Shown: piece after piece, positions 8,332 through 16,149 of the stretch
Numbering within the stretch: the first letter of the stretch is position 1
Layout of the letters: each line of letters begins with the position of its first letter
The notes under the pieces: generated by a model
What the model was told of the DNA's origin: nothing
The model's database searches: none
Seen by the model: only the letters and a program-made list of their open reading frames with translations
Assembly (NCBI GenBank): GCA_021325095.1
Contig: JAJPHV010000152.1
Location: forward strand, 38,135 to 102,134
Origin: Chloroflexota bacterium
GTDB lineage: Bacteria > Chloroflexota > Anaerolineae > Aggregatilineales > UBA2796
Length of the DNA: 64,000 bases
Reading direction: 5' to 3'
Translations under genes and position numbers: made by a program

Positions 8332-9522
8332 CTTTGGGTCCGTTTTACCGGTGCAAGATCATGATTTGGCGAAGACAGCACCGGCCTGGCTGAAAGGGTG
8401 GGTCCCCGCGGTCTGGTTTGAGCGGTATAAACGGAAACTCGAAGAATATCGGTTGCCCAAAGTAGCCGCAGAACGGGTTCAACTGGCACAGCAGATCGGG
8501 CAAGATGGCTGGTGGTTGCTTGACCGCCTCAGCGTCGAGACGACGCCACCTGCCCTGCGCGAACGGCATAGTGTCAATATCTTGCGGCAAATTTGGGAAC
8601 AACACTATGAGCGTCAGGCCGACGGTGTCGTCCGCTGGCTCGATAAAAGCGAATTGCTGCCTTCGGCTCAGCGTCTGGCATCGCCCCATGACCCCGAGGC
8701 TCGCTATAGCACAAAAAATGACCTGGAGTGGGTCGGCTATAAGGCGCACTTCACAGAAACCTGCGATGAACAGGGTCCCAACCTGATAACCCATGTGGAA
8801 ACGACTCTGGCAACCACCCAAGATAATGATGCGCTGGACGCAAGCCACCAAGCCCTAGACGCCCGCGATCTCCTGCCTAGCCAGCACATCGTTGACTCAG
8901 GCTATATGTCGGCGGAACTATTGGCATGTAGCCAAAACGAGTATGAGGTCGAACTGGTTGGGCCGCTGCGCCCCGATGTCAGTTGGCAAGCCAAAGATGA
9001 ACACGCTTTCGATGTTACCCACTTTCAGATCGATTGGACCACCCATCGGGTGACCTGTCCCGCCCATCAGGTGAGCCACTCATGGAGTGAGCAAACCGGG
9101 TTTCGTGGACAGCCCGTTATCACAGTTCAGTTCCGCCAGCGTGACTGTCGACCTTGTCCGCTCCGCGCCTTATGCACGCGCCGCAAAGCCGGTTCACGTA
9201 ACCTCACCTTCCCGCCTCAAGCGCTCTTTGCTCCCTTGCAAGCCGCACGACAACGCGAGGCCAACCCTGACTTCCAAGCGCTCTTCAACCAACGCGCAGG
9301 CGTAGAAGGGACGATTTCCCAAGCTGTGAATCCCTTACAGGCTCGTCACGCCCGCTATATCGGCCTGGCGAAAACCAATTTGCAGCAGATTGCTACAGCG
9401 GTCGCTGTCAATTTCAAACGGCTCTTTGCCTGGCTCAACGATGAACCTGTCGCGCAAACCCGAACTTCGCCTTTTGCTGCCCTGGCCTCACTTCGCCACC
9501 AGCATCCTGGTTATTCTGTGAA

Positions 9523-10494
9523 ATGAACTCTCAACCCGCCTCGGACTATAATTCATCTACTATTCAATCACAGCAATCAGTTGAAGGAAGCGAAGCTGTG
9601 ACAAACTACGCAAAGCACCCCGAAAAAAGTGCAGGAAGATTACTAATTTCAGTAGATCACGAATTTGCTTGTTTGAGTCGCCCCGCCCTAAAAGACGGGG
9701 CTGAATTTCCCAGTCTCAGCCCGGTGCTTGAGCGCCGGGCGATAAAAATCGTGATCTACTGAATTTCGTTCGCTGTTTGCCTCGCAATTGGCGTATTGCT
9801 GGGTGGGCTGCCTACTGAACACTTGAACGGTGTCGCGCCATCGACACTTCCGTCAACAATTAGCGCAGATGATGAGATTACGGTACTCGGTTATTTTCCC
9901 GATAGAGGGCCGGTCGATCAAATTGGCATCGCAATGTGGCCGTCAGTAACAGCGGAACCTATCAAAACTTTTCGGATAAGCGTACTCAATGTCGATGGTC
10001 GTGACCTATTCTATTGGACACAAATCAACGCCCTTGAGGCATGGCATTTTGGTAACAAGTGCATCTTCGTTACCGGTAAACTGGGAGTTGAACCTTCGAC
10101 TGGAAGGCCCCTCATTGAAGCGCACACTGTCAAAGTGACCTCCGCCCTACCAACTCGCCGTCAGATGCCGATAGTCAAGGTAGGGCAACTGGTGACAATT
10201 TCCGGCTTATACATGCTGGTGGATGGCGATCACACACTTCCGTCCCTTCATCCTGTGACCTCCATTCCGGGGGCAAATTCGTGGCAGTTTTATCTCGATA
10301 ACGATATACGGTTGATGTTCCCCGTAGATTTTTCGCCCGAAACCGCGACGAGGGAATTGCTAGACGGTTGGATAACTATCAGTGGCAAAGTCATCAGCAT
10401 CCGAGAAGACAATAAACCCAATGCTATTGAGGTCGAGCCGGAAACAATCCGACCCTATATATGTCCCCCTGACATGGGCACACCTGAAAAATAA
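9523..10494 (+). pseudogene. Membrane-anchored protein gene disrupted by a MITE
   Basis: Two open segments, 9523-9762 and 9769-10494, are parts of one gene. If the 112-bp MITE and one AATTT copy are removed, the reading frame runs through, and the junction recreates a transmembrane helix (LLISFAVCLAIGVLLGGL). The restored product of about 284 aa would have a 43-residue Ser/Gln-rich cytoplasmic N terminus, one membrane helix and a beta-rich outer domain of about 215 residues containing two similar halves. No family is recognised. The insertion adds 117 bp, so the phase is unchanged and the break comes from a TGA inside the MITE end. The gene's original promoter may have been displaced by the IS1182 copy just upstream. 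Confidence 0.7.
9650..9761. mobile_element. 112-bp MITE with IS200/IS605-like hairpins
   Basis: Perfect 13-bp inverted ends, CAGTAGATCACGA at 9650-9662 and the complement at 9749-9761, are flanked by a 5-bp direct repeat AATTT (9645-9649 and 9762-9766). Inside are two further hairpins, with stems at 9680-9685/9696-9701 (GCCCCG/CGGGGC) and around 9719-9740 (GCCCGG/CCGGGC). The GACGGGGCTGAATTTCC text resembles hairpin ends common in IS200/IS605-type elements. It encodes nothing. The target duplication, however, suggests a DDE transposase in trans rather than an IS200-type mechanism. Confidence 0.8.
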
Positions 10495-10764
10495 ACTTAC
10501 TCATCTCTGTGACAACACCTCTCACCTCACACTTGAGATATTAAGCGAAGTCAAGCCTCGTTTTTGCGACCATCACTGGAACTGCTACACCTGACGCGAC
10601 TGAAGGCTTATTCTGTCGCATCAGGGGCTGGCAACCCTCGCGGAGGTGGTGAACGTCTGTGCGTCTTCAAAATCTTTGGAACACGCCTTTTCTGATGATA
10701 ATGCGGGGAAAGCGTGTTCAAGTCAGTTTGAAGATGTACACGACGGTCAACCGAAAAAAGAAAA
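10495..10764. other. Intergenic, no feature recognised
   Basis: Between the end of the disrupted membrane-protein gene and the terminator at 10765 there is no convincing reading frame with a ribosome site. No structured RNA or repeat was recognised. Confidence 0.5.
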
Positions 10765-10799
10765 ATCCGCGTAGACGGCATTTAGTCGCCTACGCGGAT
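10765..10799 (-). terminator. Rho-independent terminator of the nuclease gene
   Basis: Arms ATCCGCGTAG (10765-10774) and CTACGCGGAT (10790-10799) form a perfect 10-bp stem. On the minus strand the stem is followed by TTTTTC, so it ends transcription of the gene at 10842-11471. Confidence 0.88.
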
Positions 10800-10841
10800 G
10801 GAAAGCGTCTCGACCTACAGCTACAGAAACGCTGCCTCATG

Positions 10842-11471
10842 TTATTGTTTCTGCTGGATAGCGTAGTGAATGGCGGTCCTCACCTGCTCAGGATCCTTGT
10901 CGATGTCATCTGTGTTGATAAATATGACATCCCCAGGATATAGGCACTCCAGCCAATAGTCTCGCTCGGCCCGGTAGCGATTGTGAAAATATCCGTTCAC
11001 TTCAAGGACAATTTGCTTGCCTTGTAGTGTAGAAACCAGAAAATCGAGAATAAAGCAATGCCGCACACCGCCCTCATCAGTCTCGGCGAAGTCGGCTTGG
11101 CGCTGGAAATTCGCGTTGAATTCCGTGAGCCATTCAGCGACAATCTGTTCGTGGCGAGATGGGTTGGCTATCTGATGACGCTGCACAGCGCGCAGAGCAA
11201 AATCAGCCCCATACCGTGCCGCAGTAACTGCAAAGCCCTTTTTACCTGCTTGAATAGTCTGACATTTGCGGCACATTCGCTGCTCCGCTTCGGCTCGCTC
11301 GGCAGCGCTTTTGGTCAACCACCGAATATTATTACAATCTGGATTGGCGCAATGTACCGGATAGAATCTCTCGCGCTGGCGCGGACGCTTGCGGCGCGGA
11401 GCAGGTAGCAGTTTTCCGGCATTCCAGTTGACAAGTGGATCTTTGCAAATATTGAAACCCTGTGTCATCAT
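10842..11471 (-). CDS. PD-(D/E)XK-type endonuclease-like protein with zinc ribbon
   Basis: The start is the first ATG of a tandem pair at 11471, behind GGTGAGG. The 209-aa product has a zinc-ribbon-like region (CANPDC and CRKC, about residues 40-75) and then a domain resembling Vsr/DUF559-type nucleases: a helix with HEQIVAEWL, a strand ending HCFILDFLV with an acidic residue, and a second strand QIVLEVNGYFH giving an ExN version of the (D/E)xK motif. Proteins like this nick or cut DNA and occur in mobile elements as repair, homing or defence nucleases. It is monocistronic, with terminators on both sides. The exact substrate cannot be told from sequence. Confidence 0.55.
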   Translation of the reverse strand: MMTQGFNICKDPLVNWNAGKLLPAPRRKRPRQRERFYPVHCANPDCNNIRWLTKSAAERAEAEQRMCRKCQTIQAGKKGFAVTAARYGADFALRAVQRHQIANPSRHEQIVAEWLTEFNANFQRQADFAETDEGGVRHCFILDFLVSTLQGKQIVLEVNGYFHNRYRAERDYWLECLYPGDVIFINTDDIDKDPEQVRTAIHYAIQQKQ

Positions 11472-11510
11472 AACCTCACCTTCTGTCCAGCCCGAAGCTG
11501 GCAACAAAAA

Positions 11511-11537
11511 GAGGCACCTGTCTGAACCAGGTGCCTC
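11511..11537 (-). terminator. Terminator between the DUF488-like and nuclease genes
   Basis: GAGGCACCTG (11511-11520) and CAGGTGCCTC (11528-11537) form a perfect 10-bp stem with a 7-base loop. The minus strand continues with TTTTTGTT; the plus strand also has a T-rich tail, so it may work both ways. It ends the transcript of the gene at 11622-12095. Confidence 0.88.
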
Positions 11538-11621
11538 TTCTTCTTTTATCCACGACGAGGAGTGAATTCGGTGCTGTCACTCACAGCATTCAATCGAAAT
11601 GTGTAGTAAACACCTCCCCGA

Positions 11622-12095
11622 TTAGCGTTGACCCCGATATTCAGCGTTGATCCCGATGTGTTGCATGATTTGCAGGGCTATCCGTGCGCTTTCGTCTCGA
11701 TGACAGAATTTGTGCGATCCGTCTGCGTTCAGATATGGGCAGTAGCAAAGCAGGGTGAGTTCGTCACGATTCTTAAATAGCTCCACGTAACGATGCTTGT
11801 AAGCTTTATATTTGGTTCGGATCACGTCTCGAAAGCCAACGATCCCTTTTTCTGGACATCCATCGAGATATTCTTCGTCGGTCAGTGGAACAAACTGCCT
11901 CCACCTATCGATCTCCACCCGGTTACCTGTCTGCAAGGCATAAAAGTGTCTATGCCCACCAACCAAAGTCCAGGTCGGTGCAAACAGCCATCCACTATCG
12001 GTAACATTCTTGTTGTTCTTGACGGTGATATTCAAGCCGTCTCTACCTCGATATACGCCTACGATTCCCGTCCACAGCCGCAACCTATGGTTCAT
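11622..12095 (-). CDS. DUF488-like hypothetical protein
   Basis: The 157-aa product starts at an ATG behind AAGGAGTAAGG. Its C-terminal third has the pattern LLCYCPYLNADGSHKFCHRDESA, split here as LLCYCPYL and FCHRDESA, resembling the C-x-C...CHR signature of DUF488-type proteins, whose biochemical role is unknown. The N-terminal half, rich in aromatic residues, is not recognised. It has its own terminator downstream (11511-11537) and is separated from the upstream SSB gene by another (12334-12366), so it is probably transcribed alone. Confidence 0.5.
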   Translation of the reverse strand: MNHRLRLWTGIVGVYRGRDGLNITVKNNKNVTDSGWLFAPTWTLVGGHRHFYALQTGNRVEIDRWRQFVPLTDEEYLDGCPEKGIVGFRDVIRTKYKAYKHRYVELFKNRDELTLLCYCPYLNADGSHKFCHRDESARIALQIMQHIGINAEYRGQR

Positions 12096-12333
12096 TGCCT
12101 TACTCCTTATTCTAGGTTGTAAGCCTCGTTCAGTTCACGTTGACCAGCGCGTTAGGCGCTAAGATGAAGTCGTGGAGAGCCGTTTATCAGTACGGTTTCA
12201 TCGCGGAGTAGTTCATGTTTGTCGAAAGATTGTGAGGGCCAAGGGAAACGCCACTCATTAGCGTCACCTGTCGATGGAGTGGCTTCAAGTGCTGCCCCGA
12301 TGAGCGGTAGGTTTTTCATCCAATACAAAAAAG

Positions 12334-12366
12334 GAGGCAGCGCCCCATTGTCGGAGCCACTGCCTC
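12334..12366 (-). terminator. Terminator of the SSB gene
   Basis: GAGGCAG (12334-12340) and CTGCCTC (12360-12366) form the outer stem; the minus strand continues with a C and a T-run. It lies about 90 bp after the SSB stop codon. The rest of the 358-bp gap 12096-12453 holds nothing recognisable. Confidence 0.7.
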
Positions 12367-12453
12367 TCGAATCGGATTGCTGAAGGTCATCCGTTATAGA
12401 GAAAGTCGTTCTGCATTGCGTTTACTGGTCACTATGTGTTGTTCAGCCCGATG

Positions 12454-13146
12454 TTAGAACGGGATATCCTCAGTATCATGCGCAGTCTCCTGGATTGCAT
12501 CAAGGAAGGTTAACTGCGAGACCATCGCGTTGATAGATGCTGCTGGTTGCTTGTTCTTTTCCGAGAAGTATCCAGTTGCCCAGAAGCGGTTAGATACATA
12601 TAGCGCGAGACTGCCACACTTCAGGTACATCAGGATGTCGGCCAATTTCTCCCAGGCTGCCACACGGACTTGCGTCACCGATTTTTCCTCGCCTCGCCGA
12701 TGATTCACATAGACAGTACCGTTGGCAACTGCCCTCTCACCGTTGCCTGGGCGCTTCAATTCGGGAGCAGCACCCAGATTGCCGATAATAAGCAGTTTGG
12801 AGAAGTCCTCGGAGGCGGGATCAATAATTTCGGAGACGGTAATCTCCAAATAGCCCTTGTACGCCGTTGAGTCATCATCGTCGGATGGGGCTTTACTCTT
12901 GTACGGGACGGCCTTTAGCACACCCGTAACAAGTAGCCGCTGCCCCTTGGAGTAGCTTTTGAGTTTCTCTGCCAAACGTTCGTTGAATACTACCAACCGA
13001 TAATAGGTGACCGCGCTGCTATCGCCGCCTGCGCGTACAGTCTCAAAAGCGGCTGTTGTGAATTCCATTCCGTTCGGTGTCACGGAGGTCTCGGGATCAC
13101 GCGCGAGCGAGCCAACCAGCACTGCCAGATCGAAGTTTGAAGCCAT
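12454..13146 (-). CDS. ssb: Single-stranded DNA-binding protein with two OB folds
   Basis: The 230-aa product contains two SSB-like OB folds in tandem. The first (about residues 4-110) has LVGSLARDPETSVTPNG and VTYYRLVVFNERLAEKL. The second (about 116-205) has LIIGNLGAAPELKRPGNGE and VTQVRVAAWEKLADIL. It ends in an acidic DTEDIPF tip, the tail with which SSBs recruit replication and repair partners. Bacterial SSBs usually have one OB fold per chain and act as tetramers; this arrangement would act as a dimer, as in Deinococcus-Thermus SSB. A GGGGAAT site precedes the ATG. It probably serves element replication or transfer. Confidence 0.88.
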   Translation of the reverse strand: MASNFDLAVLVGSLARDPETSVTPNGMEFTTAAFETVRAGGDSSAVTYYRLVVFNERLAEKLKSYSKGQRLLVTGVLKAVPYKSKAPSDDDDSTAYKGYLEITVSEIIDPASEDFSKLLIIGNLGAAPELKRPGNGERAVANGTVYVNHRRGEEKSVTQVRVAAWEKLADILMYLKCGSLALYVSNRFWATGYFSEKNKQPAASINAMVSQLTFLDAIQETAHDTEDIPF

Positions 13147-13252
13147 GCTAAATTCCCCTTTCTTGGCGGTACACCGCTCTTTCTATTTCGGACTCTGTGC
13201 CAGGATCGTGCTTAGGCTAGATGGCGTTAGGCCCTCATTTTTGTCAGATTTG

Positions 13253-13561
13253 CTACAGACGCTGTATTTTGGCAATCAGCCGACTGGCAGTAGTGGCGCG
13301 TTCGTCGTCATGCGGTTTCCAGTGAACGCTGACCCGTTCGCCCTTGTGTTCGCTGAACCACTTTACAACGGCCTCGGTGACGGCCTCATTCTCGGCAGAA
13401 GCGCAAATGGAACCATGCTCAGTTTTGGCCCTGGCTTGGACATTCCACCCGGCGGACAGCTTAAGCCCATTGATGACGTAAATCTCGCCACCTGCTGAGA
13501 CTTCGAGCATAACGATGGGTTCCCCTTGGTGAACCTGGATACTGACTGACGTTATTTGCAT
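13253..13561 (-). CDS. Small hypothetical protein
   Basis: Translation most likely begins at the ATG at 13561, preceded by GAGAGG, not at the upstream in-frame ATG at 13651. The 102-aa product is soluble, beta-rich in its first two thirds (QITSVSIQVHQGEP and MLEVSAGGEIYVING strands) and ends in two helices with a WFSEHKGERVSVHW stretch. No family is recognised. It lies about 105 bp upstream of the SSB gene in the same orientation and is probably co-transcribed with it. Confidence 0.5.
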   Translation of the reverse strand: MQITSVSIQVHQGEPIVMLEVSAGGEIYVINGLKLSAGWNVQARAKTEHGSICASAENEAVTEAVVKWFSEHKGERVSVHWKPHDDERATTASRLIAKIQRL

Positions 13562-13916
13562 GATCGGCCTCTCTTTCTCATAACGAGAAACTTTCTGATA
13601 ACGGATCAAGTTCATTTCAAGCAGAGTGATTTCTTTGATCAGCGCATACATGAGTTGTTCCTTAGATTACGGGTGGGCGCAGACTAGACGGGGCGTACTG
13701 ATACAGGGTCCCTTCGGCGTAGCCTAAACCCAAACGCATTTGGCACTGGGTCTTGTTCGCATTGTATGGGGCGTTAGCCCCTTCCTTTTAGGCGTATCAA
13801 TTTTGGGGGTTTCTTTCACAATTTTCGGTGATATGCGTGTAGGAATGAGGCGGGTTTCGAGGAATCTCTCTGATATGATGCTTGGTACTCGACGTTCGGA
13901 GAGAGGGGTCGGTCTT

Positions 13917-14309
13917 ATGAAGCGATGGATTTGGGCCGTTTTATTAGTGTTGGCGGCCTTCTGCCTGGTGATCCTAGGACTTGGCTACTTTGCCACTCAG
14001 ACGATCTCCAAGACGATTGATACAGGAGTGAGCAATTTGCAGATGACAATGACGGCCATGCCGTTCCAGGCGGCGGGTAGTGGAAGCACGCCTCCGATAA
14101 TTACGACCACTCCTGGCTTGGAAATCCCGATCCCGGTCTACCAGTCTACGTTGGTTGAGGCTGCGGGTGCGACCAGGGCCTCTGGGTACGATGCTGCCAT
14201 CCAGGCGACTAGAACAGCATACGCACCGCTGTATCAGGGATCAGCCACGGCCATCATGGCTTCACGCACGGCAAACTTTTACGCAACTGGGACCGCTCAG
14301 AAGAAGTAG
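13917..14309 (+). CDS. Membrane-anchored Thr/Ala-rich protein
   Basis: The ATG at 13917 follows a GAGAGGGG ribosome site; the long upstream extension of the frame is unlikely to be translated. The 130-aa product has a basic start, one transmembrane helix (about residues 5-28) and a low-complexity Thr-, Ala- and Pro-rich outer region. That region contains repeated short motifs with ATRTA or ATQ-like text. It resembles small anchored surface proteins common in Chloroflexota, but no family is recognised. It is the first gene of the plus-strand cargo block. Confidence 0.55.
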   Translation: MKRWIWAVLLVLAAFCLVILGLGYFATQTISKTIDTGVSNLQMTMTAMPFQAAGSGSTPPIITTTPGLEIPIPVYQSTLVEAAGATRASGYDAAIQATRTAYAPLYQGSATAIMASRTANFYATGTAQKK

Positions 14310-14651
14310 TTGGGCAGCGCGAGTCAGGATGACTGCAATTGCAGGTAGACACCATTCTCCTCCCCGGTAGGAGCCTGTTGCTGCTACTCATTATGCTGCC
14401 CTTTTTGATGGTAGATACACTGATCAGCGGGTCATTGAGCCGGAGCCGATATCCCGATGTCGTTTCAAACAACATAGGCCGACAATTCCGATAATGAACG
14501 ATCCTTGACTAATTGCAAATAATGGATGTATATTGTGTTTTGGACTTAAGGCATCGCAACACATCCATTTAACGTTAATCATTCACCTGCAAGTTACCCA
14601 CCAGTCCTGTTATCGAAAAGAGGCGAAAGAACAGCACGCAAGGAGGCTAGA
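14310..14651. other. Intergenic leader upstream of the P450 gene
   Basis: This 342-bp gap has no convincing gene. Its second half holds the promoter annotated at 14505-14534 and an untranslated leader of roughly 110 bases. Confidence 0.5.
14505..14534 (+). promoter_or_regulatory. Sigma-70-type promoter of the P450 gene
   Basis: A -35 box TTGACT (14505-14510) and a -10 box TATATT (14529-14534) are 18 bp apart. Transcription would start near 14541, about 110 bases before the P450 start codon. Confidence 0.55.
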
Positions 14652-16001
14652 ATGCACCCGGTTCCTCCAGGTCCGAGCAGCAGTCGGCAAGAGCTTCTCA
14701 AGTTCGCTAAAGATCCCCTGACCTACTTCCTCGAACTCACTGCCACTTACGGCGAAATCGTTTATACCCGTATTGGCTCACGCGAAACATATGTAATCAC
14801 GCACCCCGATGCGTTACGCGAGATTCTCGTTGAACAAAGTGACAAATTCGAAAAAACGGGCCATACGAAGGATAGTGCCTCTACTTTTATGGGCGAGGGC
14901 TTACTGGTCACTGCAGGGGCTATTCACAAGCGCCAGCGCCGAACCATTCAGCCCCTATTCACCCCAGCCTGGGTTCAAAGTTATGCACAGACCATGATCA
15001 GTGATGCGACGGCGGTAGTGGATAGCTGGAAGGATGGTGAAACGAGGGACATCGCCGCCGACATGATGAAGTTGGCGTTGAATATTGTTAGCAAAACAGT
15101 CTTCGGTGCATCCGGAGTCGATAAGAGCACTGAATTCGCACGCGCTACAGCCGTAATGCAGCAGTATACGGACGATACCCTCAGACGCAGCAAGTTGGTT
15201 TCTGTTACTGAGGAACAATGTCAAGAAGCAGTTGCTGTAATGGAAGACCTGGTCACCGAAGTCTTGATGCACCGTACCCAGAGCAACCGGCACGATCTGG
15301 TTTCGTTGCTAAGTGCTGCTGTTGACCCAGAGACCCATCACACGATGTCTGACAAGGAAATTCGTGATCATGCACTCACTCTACTCATCGCCGGTCATGA
15401 AACTACAGCGAATGCACTTGCCTGGACATGGTATCTCCTAGCAAAACATCCACAGGTCAAAACGCGCCTCCGTGAAGAAATAGAACGCACCTGCGGCGCA
15501 GGATTGCCCACGGTTGATCAGTTGACCGAGCTGCGCTATACTGAGATGGTCTTGAAGGAATCCCTTCGGCTCTACCCCCCGGCGTGGCTTCTGGGCCGAA
15601 CGCCCATTGAACCAGTTACGGTTGCTGGCTATACCATCAATCCCCAAGCCAACATCGTTATTTCGCCTTTTGTCATCCATCGAAATCCGCGTTATTTCGT
15701 TGATCCAGACAACTTTATTCCGGAGCGCTTCACCAAAGAACCTCGTCGGTACACCTATCTGCCGTTCGGCGCGGGGCCACACGCTTGTATTGGACAGCCC
15801 TTCGCCATGTTGGAATTGACGTTCGTGCTGGTGACGCTCATGCAGAAGGCCGACCTTACGATTCCAGACGATTACATTGCCCAGCCAGAACCGATGATGA
15901 CGCTAAGACCCAAAGGCGGTCTCAGAATGATAGTGTCGAAACGTTCTACTAAGCGTTCAAGCCAGCAATATGGACGGCCTGCGGATACAGCAGCAATGTA
16001 G
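14652..16001 (+). CDS. Cytochrome P450
   Basis: The 449-aa product is a heme-thiolate monooxygenase. It has the I-helix motif AGHETT (247-252), the ExxR motif ESLR (303-306), a PERF stretch near 357-360 and the heme-binding loop FGAGPHACIG (372-381) with Cys379 as axial ligand. Length and motifs are those of a soluble class I bacterial P450 that needs separate ferredoxin and reductase partners; neither is encoded nearby. AGGAGG stands eight bases before the ATG. Substrate cannot be inferred; fatty-acid or terpenoid hydroxylation would be consistent with the thioesterase gene downstream. It is probably cargo of the mobile element. Confidence 0.95.
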   Translation: MHPVPPGPSSSRQELLKFAKDPLTYFLELTATYGEIVYTRIGSRETYVITHPDALREILVEQSDKFEKTGHTKDSASTFMGEGLLVTAGAIHKRQRRTIQPLFTPAWVQSYAQTMISDATAVVDSWKDGETRDIAADMMKLALNIVSKTVFGASGVDKSTEFARATAVMQQYTDDTLRRSKLVSVTEEQCQEAVAVMEDLVTEVLMHRTQSNRHDLVSLLSAAVDPETHHTMSDKEIRDHALTLLIAGHETTANALAWTWYLLAKHPQVKTRLREEIERTCGAGLPTVDQLTELRYTEMVLKESLRLYPPAWLLGRTPIEPVTVAGYTINPQANIVISPFVIHRNPRYFVDPDNFIPERFTKEPRRYTYLPFGAGPHACIGQPFAMLELTFVLVTLMQKADLTIPDDYIAQPEPMMTLRPKGGLRMIVSKRSTKRSSQQYGRPADTAAM

Positions 16002-16149
16002 AATACTCAGAATCCAGGTCGCGGTTCAACCTGTATTCCAGAATATGTTCTTATTAGGGGGAACAGGGACCGAACCGTGCCATACAAGTCGAAAGTAGTC
16101 TTCCGCGGGTAACCCTTACTGTTGCAAAGTTAGAATAAGGGCTATTGCT

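Larger units (their letters stand above)
7112..8361 (+). mobile_element. IS3-family insertion sequence, 1,250 bp
   Basis: The left end starts TGATCTTGCACC at 7112 and the right end finishes with the complement GGTGCAAGATCA at 8361. The TG...CA termini are usual for IS3. A 3-bp direct repeat, TGA, flanks it at 7109-7111 and 8362-8364. It contains overlapping orfA and orfB and appears intact. It inserted into the IS1182 transposase gene, so it is the younger of the two insertions. Confidence 0.93.
6530..9506 (+). mobile_element. IS1182-family insertion sequence, interrupted by an IS3 element
   Basis: Inverted ends begin GATGCTGGTGGCGAAGT at 6530 and end with its complement at 9506, matching over 22 bp with one difference. 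An 8-bp direct repeat, CTGGTTAT, flanks both ends (6522-6529 and 9507-9514) and is the likely target duplication. Without the nested IS3 copy and its 3-bp duplication the element would be 1,724 bp, normal for this family. The element is inactive in this copy because its only gene is split. Confidence 0.85.
6597..9526 (+). pseudogene. IS1182-family transposase split by IS3 insertion
   Basis: The N-terminal part (6597-7111) has the typical IS1182 start: a YPKGNLYMQMRDEFG stretch, a helix-turn-helix-like segment with GLSDREAADAVRGRIDWKYALGL split over two helices, and the first catalytic Asp in RTDSTHVLAA. The remainder (8365-9526) continues after the IS3 copy with the zinc-ribbon-like CRPCPLRALCTR and the VEGTISQAV segment containing the catalytic Glu. 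Removing the IS3 element and one TGA copy rejoins the frame exactly to read LNDLAKTAP. The ATG at 6597 has an AAGGGGA ribosome site. The stop codon lies 18 bp outside the element, in target DNA. The product cannot be made intact. Confidence 0.88.

Noticed and set aside
9523..9762. Independent 79-aa gene
   Set aside because: Its last third is MITE sequence, and the first part joins the downstream frame when the MITE is removed, so it is part of a broken gene.
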